This document shows, piece after piece, positions 53,509-61,791 of a stretch of DNA of 64,000 bases (its first letter is position 1; the number at the start of each line of letters is the position of its first letter). The stretch comes from Arthrobacter sp. MYb227 (GTDB lineage Bacteria > Actinomycetota > Actinomycetes > Actinomycetales > Micrococcaceae), in assembly GCF_002975435.1 (NCBI RefSeq), contig NZ_PCPT01000003.1:124001-188000 (forward strand), given 5' to 3'. The position numbers and the translations under genes are program-made. The notes under the pieces are model-generated. The model saw only the letters and a list, made by a program, of their open reading frames with translations. It was not told the origin of the DNA and made no database searches.

Positions 53509-54852
53509 TCAGGAATTGAGCGACCGAAGCTTCTGGCTGGTTGGCTCAAACCAAGCTCGCCCATGTGTGTAGCGCACAGCCTGACCATCGAAACCTGCAA
53601 GACGTAAGTCGATGGTATCGAATACGCCGCCCTGGGGTCGGGAAGGACCATGACCGTAGTCCCATGCTTCCTGCTTTCCGCGTTCGTCGACGAGTTCGTC
53701 CCAAGCAAGGCGGATATCAATCTTGGTACCTGACTTTACGGCTGCCAGACCGGTAAAACCATGTCCGGAATATCCAAGCAAGAGACTTCGATCCGCATCA
53801 GCGATATTGCTCAGGGGCAGCAATGTGTCTTCATCCCACAGCCATACAGCGGTAACCGCGGCGCGGAACTCGGTGTGGTCCAGTGAATTGATTGCATCGA
53901 TTCCATGGGCCGGGCAGTACACGCTGGGCTCAATTCCGTATTCAAGGAGACAGTCGTCGTCACCTTCGTATTCGGGATTTGCTCTAAGATGTTCCATCAG
54001 GCAAGTGCAGTCGGTCGCTTTGTCCATGACCTCGCTGGGGATGGAGCTATTGTCGTGAAATCGTATCTGCGGGAGCGGTTCCACCGGGCCAGCATCGGAG
54101 GGGATGACCCACAGATTATTACCGCAGAACGAGCGCGAAAATATGCGCCAGACAAATCTTCCCCACAAGATTGGCGCCAGGATACTTGCCGCCAGAGCCC
54201 CTGCGGCGAAGAAATCAGAGACGCTCTCTTCTTGAAGTTCTTGGTAGGTGAGCCCTTGTTCATCGGCAAAACTCATGTAGGTGAAAACCCACGATGCCAC
54301 TGCTGCAATACTTGAGATCAGCGCAGGGAGGGTGCTCTTGAGTAGGATGCGACGGATCGTGGATTGTGCACTAGCACTGATGATCGCGGTCTCTGCGGTA
54401 GCGCAGGCGTGTGCCAAGGCACTGACCACAAGAACTTCTCGTACAGAATCCCGTAGTTGGATAGCGAACCATAAGGAGGCGAGAATTGCTCCCGCCCACC
54501 AGAATGGTGCGCTTGCGTAGCCATCAAGCATGTGCGGAACCGCGGCGCAAGCAAGCACCAGGGGAGCTGTTGGCACCGCCAAGCGTCCCATCGCCCAACC
54601 ACCCAGTGAGAATGCAACTGCCAAATACAGCCCGGCCAAACCATACATATCTATAGTGCGATACGGGCCAAGAAACGCATCCTCGTCAAAGGTCGCCCAA
54701 CCCCGGTCAACAACGAACGCGGCGATGGTGGTGAGTAGGGCAATGGAAACGGCAACCACATTTTGGCGTAGCTTTGTCTGCCGCCGGGGTAATCCCTGCC
54801 AAGCTTCGGCGGAAGGCCTGACGAAGGTGTATGTCGTGCTTGAGGTGGGCAT
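53509..54852 (-). CDS. Membrane protein with Cys-rich C-terminal domain, unknown
   Basis: A 447-residue protein. The first half has about six hydrophobic segments (for example VVAVSIALLTTIAAFVV, GLYLAVAFSLGGWAMG, PLVLACAAVPHML, AAGALAASILAPILWG, between residues 30 and 240). The second half is a soluble domain of about 200 residues. It begins with a cysteine cluster, CTCLMEHL, CLLEYG and YCPAHGID, which could bind a metal. The remainder is beta-rich. No family is recognised. It lies 45 bases downstream of the SGNH hydrolase gene on the same strand and may be co-transcribed with it. Confidence 0.65.
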   Translation of the reverse strand: MPTSSTTYTFVRPSAEAWQGLPRRQTKLRQNVVAVSIALLTTIAAFVVDRGWATFDEDAFLGPYRTIDMYGLAGLYLAVAFSLGGWAMGRLAVPTAPLVLACAAVPHMLDGYASAPFWWAGAILASLWFAIQLRDSVREVLVVSALAHACATAETAIISASAQSTIRRILLKSTLPALISSIAAVASWVFTYMSFADEQGLTYQELQEESVSDFFAAGALAASILAPILWGRFVWRIFSRSFCGNNLWVIPSDAGPVEPLPQIRFHDNSSIPSEVMDKATDCTCLMEHLRANPEYEGDDDCLLEYGIEPSVYCPAHGIDAINSLDHTEFRAAVTAVWLWDEDTLLPLSNIADADRSLLLGYSGHGFTGLAAVKSGTKIDIRLAWDELVDERGKQEAWDYGHGPSRPQGGVFDTIDLRLAGFDGQAVRYTHGRAWFEPTSQKLRSLNS

Positions 54853-54897
54853 ACGGTAATTCTTGCATCGAGAGGCTACCGTTGGGTGGCATTGGGC

Positions 54898-55689
54898 CTA
54901 GTCAAGATGCTCGGGTCGGGGAAGTTTTGCCGTGGGGACTTCAGTGCTGCGATGTGGAGCAGCAGCCCGTAACAGCCAAGGAATCAAGTACTTCCCTGTC
55001 CAAGCCAGGTCTTGGGCTCGAGCCTCTCGCCAGTGCAAGGGTATTTGCGGTTCCGGCTTTAAGAGGCAACCCGGGTCTATCTTGCCAAGAATGCTCAGCA
55101 CCAGAGCAGTCACGCATTCGTGTCCGGCACGTGAGAGGTGGAGCCTGTCGGTGTCCCACATGTGAGGATCATGCAAGGCACGTAACGCCCACAAATCGAC
55201 AACCAGAACTCCTAACCTCTTGGCAATCGAACGCAGATTCTCATTGAACGTAGCTACCCGGGCACGCAACAGACCTAGCACCGTATGTGGGCCAGAATCT
55301 GGGCCGATGAAAAGCAATACCGTTGCGCCGGTGAGAAGTATTTTGCGCAGGGCAGGTTCAATGAGTTCGGCGAGTTTGTCCGGGTCAGCTGATGGTTTAA
55401 TCAGGTCGTTGCCGCCTGCCTGAAATGACACAAGGTCTGGTTCCAGTGCGAGAGCCTCATCAAGCTGCGAATCAATGACATCGCGTACGCCCAGTCCCTG
55501 GATGGCTAAGTTGGCGTAGTCAAAATCGGGGTTAGCCTTGCCCAGAGCCTCGGCTACCCGGTCTGCCCAGCCTCGAAATCCACCGGGACTTTCCGGTGAA
55601 GGGTCACCGAATCCTTCGGTGAATGAGTCGCCGATGGCGACGTATCGCTGCCAATGACGTGCTGTGAGATCGAAAACTGGCGAGGGCAT
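54898..55689 (-). CDS. SGNH/GDSL-family hydrolase
   Basis: A 263-residue esterase-like protein with all four SGNH blocks: GDSFTEG with the nucleophile at about S22, a glycine in block II (AIQGLGVRD), the asparagine in SFQAGGND, and the catalytic DRLHLSRAGH with Asp and His three residues apart. There is no signal peptide, so it is probably cytoplasmic. Start taken at ATG 55689 (MPSPVFDL), preceded by GGAG; the frame extends to 55731. It is divergent from the AlkD-like gene, and its downstream neighbour is the Cys-rich membrane protein. Confidence 0.88.
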   Translation of the reverse strand: MPSPVFDLTARHWQRYVAIGDSFTEGFGDPSPESPGGFRGWADRVAEALGKANPDFDYANLAIQGLGVRDVIDSQLDEALALEPDLVSFQAGGNDLIKPSADPDKLAELIEPALRKILLTGATVLLFIGPDSGPHTVLGLLRARVATFNENLRSIAKRLGVLVVDLWALRALHDPHMWDTDRLHLSRAGHECVTALVLSILGKIDPGCLLKPEPQIPLHWREARAQDLAWTGKYLIPWLLRAAAPHRSTEVPTAKLPRPEHLD

Positions 55690-55890
55690 TCGAGTACTCC
55701 GTTCTGCACGGTTCATGGAAATGTAGTTCATGTCGTCAAAACAACCTCGCTCTTAGTGCATACCCGCGAGAGTCCTGCGGACAAGTGGCCAAAGTCCCTG
55801 ATGCCGGTACGGGCACCGGTCATGCACACCAAAATGGCAGTTCCATCCAATAGGGTGGGTTCCAAGAACGAAGACATAAGGAGCCGTATC

Positions 55891-56586
55891 ATGGCAGAGA
55901 TTTCAGTAATCACCCCGGCCAGCAGCGTAGAAGAGATCCAGACTGTTTTGGCTGGATTACATGACGAACGTATGCTCACAGTCAATCTAAAACAGGGCAA
56001 TGACTATGGTGTGAATCTGACCAAGCTACGTGCGGTTGCTAAGGCGCTGAAAAGTAACCAGGAATTGGCTATTCAGCTGTGGAATACGCAGGAGACTGCT
56101 ACCAGGCTATTGGCGTTGTTGATTTGCAAGCCGAAGGCCTTTTCTTTCGAACAGCTTGATGTCATGTTGCGCGAGTCCGTGGTTCCCAAGGTGCAGGACT
56201 GGTTTGTGAATTACGTGGTGAAGAAGAGCAAATACTGCGAAGACCTTCGAGTTCTGTGGTTCAGCGATGCCGATCCCGTTGTAGCAAGTGCCGGTTGGGA
56301 ACTTACCGTGATGCAGGTGTCTAAGAACCCCGAGATGCTGGATCTTTCGGGGTTATTGGACACCATTGAAACTCAGATGAAGGATGCTCCGGAGCGTTTG
56401 CAATGGGCAATGAACCATACTCTGGCCGAAATCGGTATCGTGCATCCGGATCTCCGCGAACGAGCTCTAGCCATCGGGGAAAGGTTGCAGGTTCTTGCCG
56501 ACTATCCGACGCCGCCCGGTTGCACCTCACCGTTTGCCCCAAGCTGGATCAACGAGATCGTCAGACGCCAAGAACAGCCGGCCTAA
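55891..56586 (+). CDS. DNA alkylation repair (AlkD-like HEAT-repeat) protein
   Basis: A 231-residue, all-helical protein of the DNA alkylation repair family. The N-terminal LKQGNDYGVNLTKLRAVAKA, the middle VVPKVQDWFVNYVVKK and the C-terminal TPPGCTSPFAPSWI are its hallmarks. AlkD removes bulky alkylated bases by a non-flipping glycosylase mechanism; the distant members have less certain activity. AAGGAG lies nine bases before ATG 55891, so the extension to 55654 is rejected. It is followed after 15 bases by two paralogous genes of unknown function, so all three are likely one transcript. Confidence 0.85.
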   Translation: MAEISVITPASSVEEIQTVLAGLHDERMLTVNLKQGNDYGVNLTKLRAVAKALKSNQELAIQLWNTQETATRLLALLICKPKAFSFEQLDVMLRESVVPKVQDWFVNYVVKKSKYCEDLRVLWFSDADPVVASAGWELTVMQVSKNPEMLDLSGLLDTIETQMKDAPERLQWAMNHTLAEIGIVHPDLRERALAIGERLQVLADYPTPPGCTSPFAPSWINEIVRRQEQPA

Positions 56587-56601
56587 AACTACACTGGGAG
56601 T

Positions 56602-57702
56602 ATGACGTTGATTCCAACGCACCAGATCACTATTGCTGAGACGGAATTCCTTTTTGATCGGGCGCTGCCCGTCATGGTGTTGCGGCGCGCCGGAAAGCAA
56701 GAGCGCGTGGTGAGCTGGCCGGACCTCAACTTGGGAGTAGTTGCTCCCGAGGTTACTCTGCTCAACGTCGAGGCGGGCGTCTGGGTGATCTATGGATGTG
56801 GTTCGGATGGAGATGAAGAAGAATTTGGGATTCTCTACGAACCACAGTGCCTAGTCGCCGTGTGGGTGGGCCTTGATGGAACTCATGAATCCTTCACAGC
56901 CCCGGGGCATCGTGTACTGGGGGCAACACGAGAAGGACTTTGGAGCGCACCTAATCTATTGCCACAATTCGATGAAAAGTACTTCGGTGGCCCGCTGCCG
57001 GCCGGCTGGTCTTCTCCAACACCCATGCTGCTTCATGCTCTAGGGCAGAAGGCGAGAAGCATCATTGCCGACAGGTACGTTCTTGAGATAGCCGAGGATT
57101 CACGCGGCACGGTTGTGTATATGAATCCATCACCACCGGTCGTGTTTAATGATTCAACGGGAAGCACATACTCCTACAGAAGCACCGCATTGGTGCTGGG
57201 TGGGATGAAGGAGATTCCAGACCAGTTGAACTTCCGTGATTTTGTTCCTGACGGGTGGGGAACGAAGGAAGATGCACCAGAAATCATTCAGGGTATTCCC
57301 GAAGTTCTGCAACGCCACCAAGAGGTGATTATCGCCGAAGCAGACAAGATCCAGTGGAAGTCAACCTTCCTGAGTAACGAACAACAAGAAGCTGCCGTCC
57401 GGCTCCTGAACGAACAATTTCCACACAACAGCTATTGGAATCCCGTACCGGATACAAAGATTGGTTATGGCCCACGAGATACCCGGGTATGGGTGGAAGA
57501 TAGCTGGCCGGAAACTCGCCTCATGGTTGAGGTGACGCATCCGAGCTTTGTCGAGGGCAGGATTCGGCGTACCTACCGTGTATTTGACCGAGCCGGACGC
57601 GTTGATGTGGATCGCTACGCGAGTGTGTGGTTTGCAGAAGATCTAGATACCTGCAGTCTCCCGAGCATGGGAACCATTCGTGATGGCGTACTTGAAGGAT
57701 GA
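56602..57702 (+). CDS. Unknown protein, first member of a paralog pair
   Basis: A 366-residue soluble protein with no recognised domain. It shares blocks with the next gene: VVYMNPSPPVVFND, LNFRDFVPDGWGTK, SWPETRLMVEV, RRTYRVFDRAGRVDVDRYAS and EDLDTCSLPS. The N-terminal half has the pattern RRAGKQERVVSWPDLNLGV, then VWVIYGCGSDGDEEEFG. It lacks a signal peptide and membrane spans. Start ATG 56602 follows TGGGAG closely. It lies 15 bases after the AlkD-like gene and overlaps the second paralog by four bases (ATGA). Function unknown. Confidence 0.6.
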   Translation: MTLIPTHQITIAETEFLFDRALPVMVLRRAGKQERVVSWPDLNLGVVAPEVTLLNVEAGVWVIYGCGSDGDEEEFGILYEPQCLVAVWVGLDGTHESFTAPGHRVLGATREGLWSAPNLLPQFDEKYFGGPLPAGWSSPTPMLLHALGQKARSIIADRYVLEIAEDSRGTVVYMNPSPPVVFNDSTGSTYSYRSTALVLGGMKEIPDQLNFRDFVPDGWGTKEDAPEIIQGIPEVLQRHQEVIIAEADKIQWKSTFLSNEQQEAAVRLLNEQFPHNSYWNPVPDTKIGYGPRDTRVWVEDSWPETRLMVEVTHPSFVEGRIRRTYRVFDRAGRVDVDRYASVWFAEDLDTCSLPSMGTIRDGVLEG

Positions 57703-58856
57703 CCTGCGATGAAGCAGATATTGTTGATGATGTGAGCACACTGATGAAGCCGTTGCCACGAGTCACAATCGATGGCACAACTTTCCTGGTTGATGAAGAA
57801 AAGCCCGTGGCCTTGGTACAGCGATCGGGTAAGCCAGATGTTTTTCATACGTGGCCGGCGTTGGAAATGGGAATCCTCGCGCCCTATCTGAGGCTTTTCG
57901 AAGGGCCGGATGCCCTCTGGGTGTGTTACTCCTGGGCCAGTGACGGGGAGCATGATGACTTCGCTGCGTTGAATGAAGATTCAGGTGTCGCCGTGGTGAG
58001 ACTTGGCATCGATGGATCCATGGGCATACTCACCCTTGATGACGCATCGATCGCTGGTGCCACCGCGCAGGGACTCTGGACCAGCTCACGTAGCACTGAG
58101 GAACTTGATGATGACTACCGCGGTGATGAACTGCCCGCCGAATGGTGCACCCCAACAACTTTGCAAGTTCATGCACCGGGCATTGAAACCCGTAGCCTTC
58201 AGATCGATAGGTACGTCGTTGCGGTACGTGAGGAATCCTCGGGGCTCGTCATCTTTGTGAATCCATCACCACCACTAGCGCTTCCAGACCATCATGGCGG
58301 CATGAGCTATCACTACCGCTGTACCGCCTTGGAGCTAGGGCACCTGTCGGAACTGCCGCAGGAAATCCGTTTCAGGGATTTTGTTCCCCGCGGTTGGGGA
58401 CCGGAGCTATCCGCCAAGCGCCTGGGGCTTGAATATGATCCATGGGGAACTCCCACCGAAGATGCAATCGTAGATCTATCAAACATCGAAGACACCGCAT
58501 GGAAAAAGGCGGTGCTTTCCCAAGAACAAATCGACGGCGCGGTAGAAGCGATTGCTCGCCAATTCCGCGATGCAGATCATTACTGGAACACCGAGAACGG
58601 AACAACTGTCCCGCTGTCAAATGGCCTGAGCCAGACAGAAGTCAACGTGGTGGGTAGCTGGCCGGAGAGCACTGTGATCCTCACGTTCAATTACCGATAC
58701 CGACCGGGAGTTAGGCTCCGCAGAACTTTGCGGGTCTTTGACGATTCCGGACGCGTTCAGCTAAACCCCTATGCCTCAATCCACCTGATGGAAGACCTCG
58801 ATACCAAGGACTTGCCAGCGCTGAGCGAAGCACGTGGAGGTTTTCTTGATATCTAG
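57699..58856 (+). CDS. Unknown protein, second member of a paralog pair
   Basis: A 385-residue soluble protein paralogous to its upstream neighbour. Corresponding blocks: QRSGKPDVFHTWPALEMGIL, VIFVNPSPPLALPD, IRFRDFVPRGWGPE, SWPESTVILTF, RRTLRVFDDSGRVQLNPYAS and EDLDTKDLPALS. It has a longer N-terminus and an insert near residue 240 (SAKRLGLEYDPWGTPT). The ATG start overlaps the stop of the first paralog by four bases. It ends in a hairpin-rich gap before the convergent OYE gene. No function is known; the two-gene duplication suggests two related roles or a heteromer. Confidence 0.6.
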   Translation: MTCDEADIVDDVSTLMKPLPRVTIDGTTFLVDEEKPVALVQRSGKPDVFHTWPALEMGILAPYLRLFEGPDALWVCYSWASDGEHDDFAALNEDSGVAVVRLGIDGSMGILTLDDASIAGATAQGLWTSSRSTEELDDDYRGDELPAEWCTPTTLQVHAPGIETRSLQIDRYVVAVREESSGLVIFVNPSPPLALPDHHGGMSYHYRCTALELGHLSELPQEIRFRDFVPRGWGPELSAKRLGLEYDPWGTPTEDAIVDLSNIEDTAWKKAVLSQEQIDGAVEAIARQFRDADHYWNTENGTTVPLSNGLSQTEVNVVGSWPESTVILTFNYRYRPGVRLRRTLRVFDDSGRVQLNPYASIHLMEDLDTKDLPALSEARGGFLDI

Positions 58857-58869
58857 AGTTTGGTAAATC

Positions 58870-58900
58870 TGGTGGTGGCGGAGTCAACCCGCCGCCACCA
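58870..58900. terminator. Bidirectional hairpin between paralog pair and OYE gene
   Basis: TGGTGGTGGCGG (58870-58881) and CCGCCGCCACCA (58889-58900) pair with one G-U. The stem sits 13 bases after the plus-strand stop and six bases after the minus-strand OYE stop, so it can serve both transcripts. Confidence 0.65.
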
Positions 58901-58906
58901 CGACTT

Positions 58907-59977
58907 CTAGTTCTGGTGGAACGGGTAGTCGGTGTAGCCCCTGGCATCGGGACCATAGAACGTTGAGGCATCGGGCTCGTTCAGCGGTAGATCTTCGCTC
59001 CAACGCCGCACCAAATCGGGATTGGCAATAACGGGGCGGCCGACCACCACGGCATCGGCAAGGTCCTGGGACATAAGACCAAGCGCCTCATCTCGCGTGG
59101 TGATGACACCAAAGCCGGTATTGAGCAAGAAGGTTCCACCGAAGCGCACACGCAAATCCTGTACCAAGGCGCTCGCCGGATCCTTGTGTAGGACGCTGAG
59201 GTAGGCAAGGTTCAATGGGGCAATGGCATCTACCAAAGTGCCGTAGGTTTCGCGCACATCGGCAGGATTATTTTCGAGGGTGCCTTGGACATCATGTTCG
59301 GGGGAGATGCGTAAGCCAACGCGGTCGGCACCGATTGCTTCGGCAACCGCTCGTACCACCTCGATGACGAAGCGAGCACGGTTGGCGGCGGTTCCTCCAT
59401 AGTTATCGGTGCGCGTATTCGAGTTTGGCGCCAGAAATTCATGGAGTAGGTAACCGTTGGCACCATGGAGTTCTACGCCGTCAAAGCCTGCAGCTATTGC
59501 ATTGCGGGATGCCGTGACAAACTCTTCAAGAACTCCGGCAAGTTCTGTGCTCTCCAATGCGTGTGGAACCGGGTAGGGCAGCTTGCCCTCATAGGTGCGG
59601 GTTTCACCATCGATGGCAAGTGCGCTGGGTGCCACGATTTGGTGACCACCGGTGGTTGCTTCGTGGCTGACCCGTCCTGCGTGCATGACCTGAGCAAAGA
59701 TACGGCCACCTGCATCATGGACGGCATCGGTGACGCACTTCCAACCTGCGAGCTGCTGATCGGTGACAAGTCCTGGCTGGCCGGGAAAGCCTCGCCCCGC
59801 GTGGCTCGGATAGGTACCCTCGGAAACGATAAGCCCAAGGCTGGCACGCTGCCGGTAGTGTTCTACGAGCAGATCACCAGGGATACCGGCTTCACCGGCG
59901 CGGATCCGGGTCAGCGGGGCCATGACTAAGCGGTTAGGAAGATCAAGTGAGCCAAGTTTTAGCGGTGAGAAAAGCAT
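58907..59977 (-). CDS. Old Yellow Enzyme family alkene reductase
   Basis: A 356-residue FMN-dependent ene-reductase of the OYE/NemA branch. It opens FSPLKLGSLDLPNRLVMAPL, followed by GLIVSEGTYPSHAGRGFPGQ and VMHAGRVSH. The substrate-binding HGANGYLLHEFLAP supplies the His/Asn pair, RTDNYGG follows, and GRPVIANPDLV is the C-terminal phosphate loop. Such enzymes reduce activated C=C bonds and nitro compounds with NADPH. No regulator or partner is adjacent apart from the XRE gene upstream on the same strand, 92 bases away. Confidence 0.93.
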   Translation of the reverse strand: MLFSPLKLGSLDLPNRLVMAPLTRIRAGEAGIPGDLLVEHYRQRASLGLIVSEGTYPSHAGRGFPGQPGLVTDQQLAGWKCVTDAVHDAGGRIFAQVMHAGRVSHEATTGGHQIVAPSALAIDGETRTYEGKLPYPVPHALESTELAGVLEEFVTASRNAIAAGFDGVELHGANGYLLHEFLAPNSNTRTDNYGGTAANRARFVIEVVRAVAEAIGADRVGLRISPEHDVQGTLENNPADVRETYGTLVDAIAPLNLAYLSVLHKDPASALVQDLRVRFGGTFLLNTGFGVITTRDEALGLMSQDLADAVVVGRPVIANPDLVRRWSEDLPLNEPDASTFYGPDARGYTDYPFHQN

Positions 59978-60069
59978 GAGGGTGGGGGATCCTTTCGGGT
60001 TGCCTTCAAACAGTGGGTAACTCTCGATGGCCCGTAATTATTTCAGCCGCACTCAATGGCTCTGGAAAG

Positions 60070-60672
60070 TCAGTTGCTTTTCGGGGATTTACTGACGGGT
60101 TTGGCGCGTACGTGCATGCGTTCGCCTTGCGGCCCAAAGAGCGTGAGAAACTCGACGGCTTCAGAGTTGGCACGGCCAAACCAATGTGGGGTTTTGGTAT
60201 TAAATTCTGCGGCTTCTCCAGATTTGAGCGTGATGTCATGATCGCCAAGGCACAGGCGGAGCTTACCTTTAAGCACGTAAATCCATTCGTAGCCTTCATG
60301 GGTACGTAAATCCGGGATGGTGCGGTCCGAGCCTGCAGGTAGCAAATGCTTAAATGCCTGCAATCCGCTTCCCGAACCTCGACTTAGCGGCAGGACGGTC
60401 ATGCCATTGCTCTTGATTGGTTTGATATGGATTCGGGGGTCGCCCGTTGCCGGTGCACCGACCAGATCATCTAGCGGAACTTGGTGGGCGCGGGCCAAAG
60501 GAAGCAATTGTTCAAGTGTTGGGCGTCGCTGACCGGACTCCAGCCGAGAAAGTGTGCTTAGCGATATTCCGGTCTGGCTCGAGAGCTCTTGAAGAGTTGT
60601 ATTTGATGCGGTGCGCAAGGCCTTGAGCCGTGGGCCCACCAACGCGAGAGTTTCATCAATGTCGGATTCCAT
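60070..60672 (-). CDS. XRE-family regulator with cupin domain
   Basis: A 200-residue repressor-like protein. The XRE helix-turn-helix is at residues 10-65 (LKALRTASNTTLQELSSQTG, ISLSTLSRLESGQRRPTLEQ). A cupin_2 sensor domain follows at about 115-185 (RTHEGYEWIYVLKGKLRLCL, GEAAEFNTKTPHWFG). Cupin-type XRE regulators bind small metabolites or metals. Start at ATG 60672 (MESDIDETLA), with the longer frame to 60711 overlapping the operator. It is divergent from the CPYC flavoprotein, with three palindromes between them. Confidence 0.9.
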   Translation of the reverse strand: MESDIDETLALVGPRLKALRTASNTTLQELSSQTGISLSTLSRLESGQRRPTLEQLLPLARAHQVPLDDLVGAPATGDPRIHIKPIKSNGMTVLPLSRGSGSGLQAFKHLLPAGSDRTIPDLRTHEGYEWIYVLKGKLRLCLGDHDITLKSGEAAEFNTKTPHWFGRANSEAVEFLTLFGPQGERMHVRAKPVSKSPKSN

Positions 60673-60681
60673 AATATCTAG

Positions 60682-60759
60682 TTTGCCATACCGGCAAAAA
60701 GCTTTGCCCAAACGGCATCATGGGGTGCACAGTTGAAATACGCGGATAACGGATCCGCG
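60682..60759. promoter_or_regulatory. Three palindromic sites between XRE and flavoprotein genes
   Basis: Site 1: TTTGCC-ATACC-GGCAAA (60682-60698), perfect arms. Site 2: TTTGCC-CAAAC-GGCATC (60703-60719), same arms with two mismatches, 21 bp (two helical turns) from site 1. Site 3: CGCGGAT-AACGG-ATCCGCG (60741-60759), perfect but different sequence. Sites 1 and 2 are likely operators of the XRE-cupin protein. Site 3 could bind another factor. Confidence 0.6.
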
Positions 60760-60788
60760 ATCATAGCTATTCTAGGAGTAACCGAACC

Positions 60789-61766
60789 ATGGAGAAGTCA
60801 GTAAGCGACCAAACAACACCACACTATGATGTTGCAATCATTGGTGGGGGAGCAGCTGGACTGAGCGCCGCACAAGCTCTGGGTCGATCCCTGCGCAAGG
60901 TGTTGGTTATCGACGCGGGAAACCCACGCAACGCACCTGCCCACGCAATGCACAACTTCCTTTCCCGAGACGGAATGAACCCACTTGAACTGCTGGCCGT
61001 GGGCCGCGAAGAATTGGGAACCTATGATGTGGACATAGTTTCCGGAACGGTTCTGGATATTAGGCGCACCGAGCAGGGATTTGAACTCTCATTACCCAAC
61101 GGAACCCCTGCCATTGCTCGCCGCGTGATTCTTGCCGCTGGTCTGCGTGACATACTCCCGGTAATCGACGGGGTGAAGGAACACTGGGGTAATAATGTGT
61201 TGCACTGCCCGTACTGCCATGGCTGGGAAGTACGCGGCAAACAGCTAGGAATCAATGACAGTGACTTTGCGGCACACCAAGCACTCATGTTCACCCAATG
61301 GAGTGACTCGGTGACGCTCTTCAAGTCCCCGCAGCGAGTTTTGGGAACCGAAGAAACCGAGCAACTTTTAGCGCGCGGCGTACACATTGTTGAAGGAACT
61401 ATTTCTTCGATCCTAGGCACCGCTGACTCGCTAAGTGCAGCGGTTCTGACCGATGGTAGCGAATACCCCATCGAAGCGCTTGTCATTATGCCAAAGATGG
61501 AAGCCGATCTGAGCGCTGTCGCCTCGCTCGGGCTGGAAATCAGCGAGCATCCCATGGGCCTGGTGCCTTATGTAGAAGTGGATGTCATGGGGCAAAGCCC
61601 GGTTCCCGGACTGTGGGTTGCCGGATCACTCGCGGATCCAAAAATGCAGGTGATTATGGCAGCAGCCAGCGGCCTGGCTGTGGGTGCAGCAGTGAATGCC
61701 GATCTTATGGCCGAGGAAACACGGGCAGCGGTGGAACTCATGCGAGCAACCACCGTGGCTCGGTAA
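60789..61766 (+). CDS. Thioredoxin-reductase-like FAD-dependent oxidoreductase
   Basis: A 325-residue flavoprotein with an N-terminal FAD motif (DVAIIGGGAAGLSAAQALGR) and a redox CxxC in LHCPYCHGWEV (C140 and C143). This class is related to thioredoxin reductase and is often found beside XRE-cupin regulators. The usual NADPH-binding GxGxxA after the CxxC is degenerate: the region reads QLGINDSDFAAHQALMFTQW. Reduced pyridine nucleotide use, or a different electron donor, is therefore possible. CTAGGAG precedes the ATG at 60789. It is divergent from the XRE gene and is its likely target. Confidence 0.85.
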   Translation: MEKSVSDQTTPHYDVAIIGGGAAGLSAAQALGRSLRKVLVIDAGNPRNAPAHAMHNFLSRDGMNPLELLAVGREELGTYDVDIVSGTVLDIRRTEQGFELSLPNGTPAIARRVILAAGLRDILPVIDGVKEHWGNNVLHCPYCHGWEVRGKQLGINDSDFAAHQALMFTQWSDSVTLFKSPQRVLGTEETEQLLARGVHIVEGTISSILGTADSLSAAVLTDGSEYPIEALVIMPKMEADLSAVASLGLEISEHPMGLVPYVEVDVMGQSPVPGLWVAGSLADPKMQVIMAAASGLAVGAAVNADLMAEETRAAVELMRATTVAR

Positions 61767-61791
61767 TTGAGCTTGCGTCCACCGGATGGGC

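Noticed and set aside
53401-53607. 68-residue plus-strand frame
   Set aside because: Overlaps the 3' end of the Cys-rich membrane protein gene on the other strand and has no ribosome-binding site.
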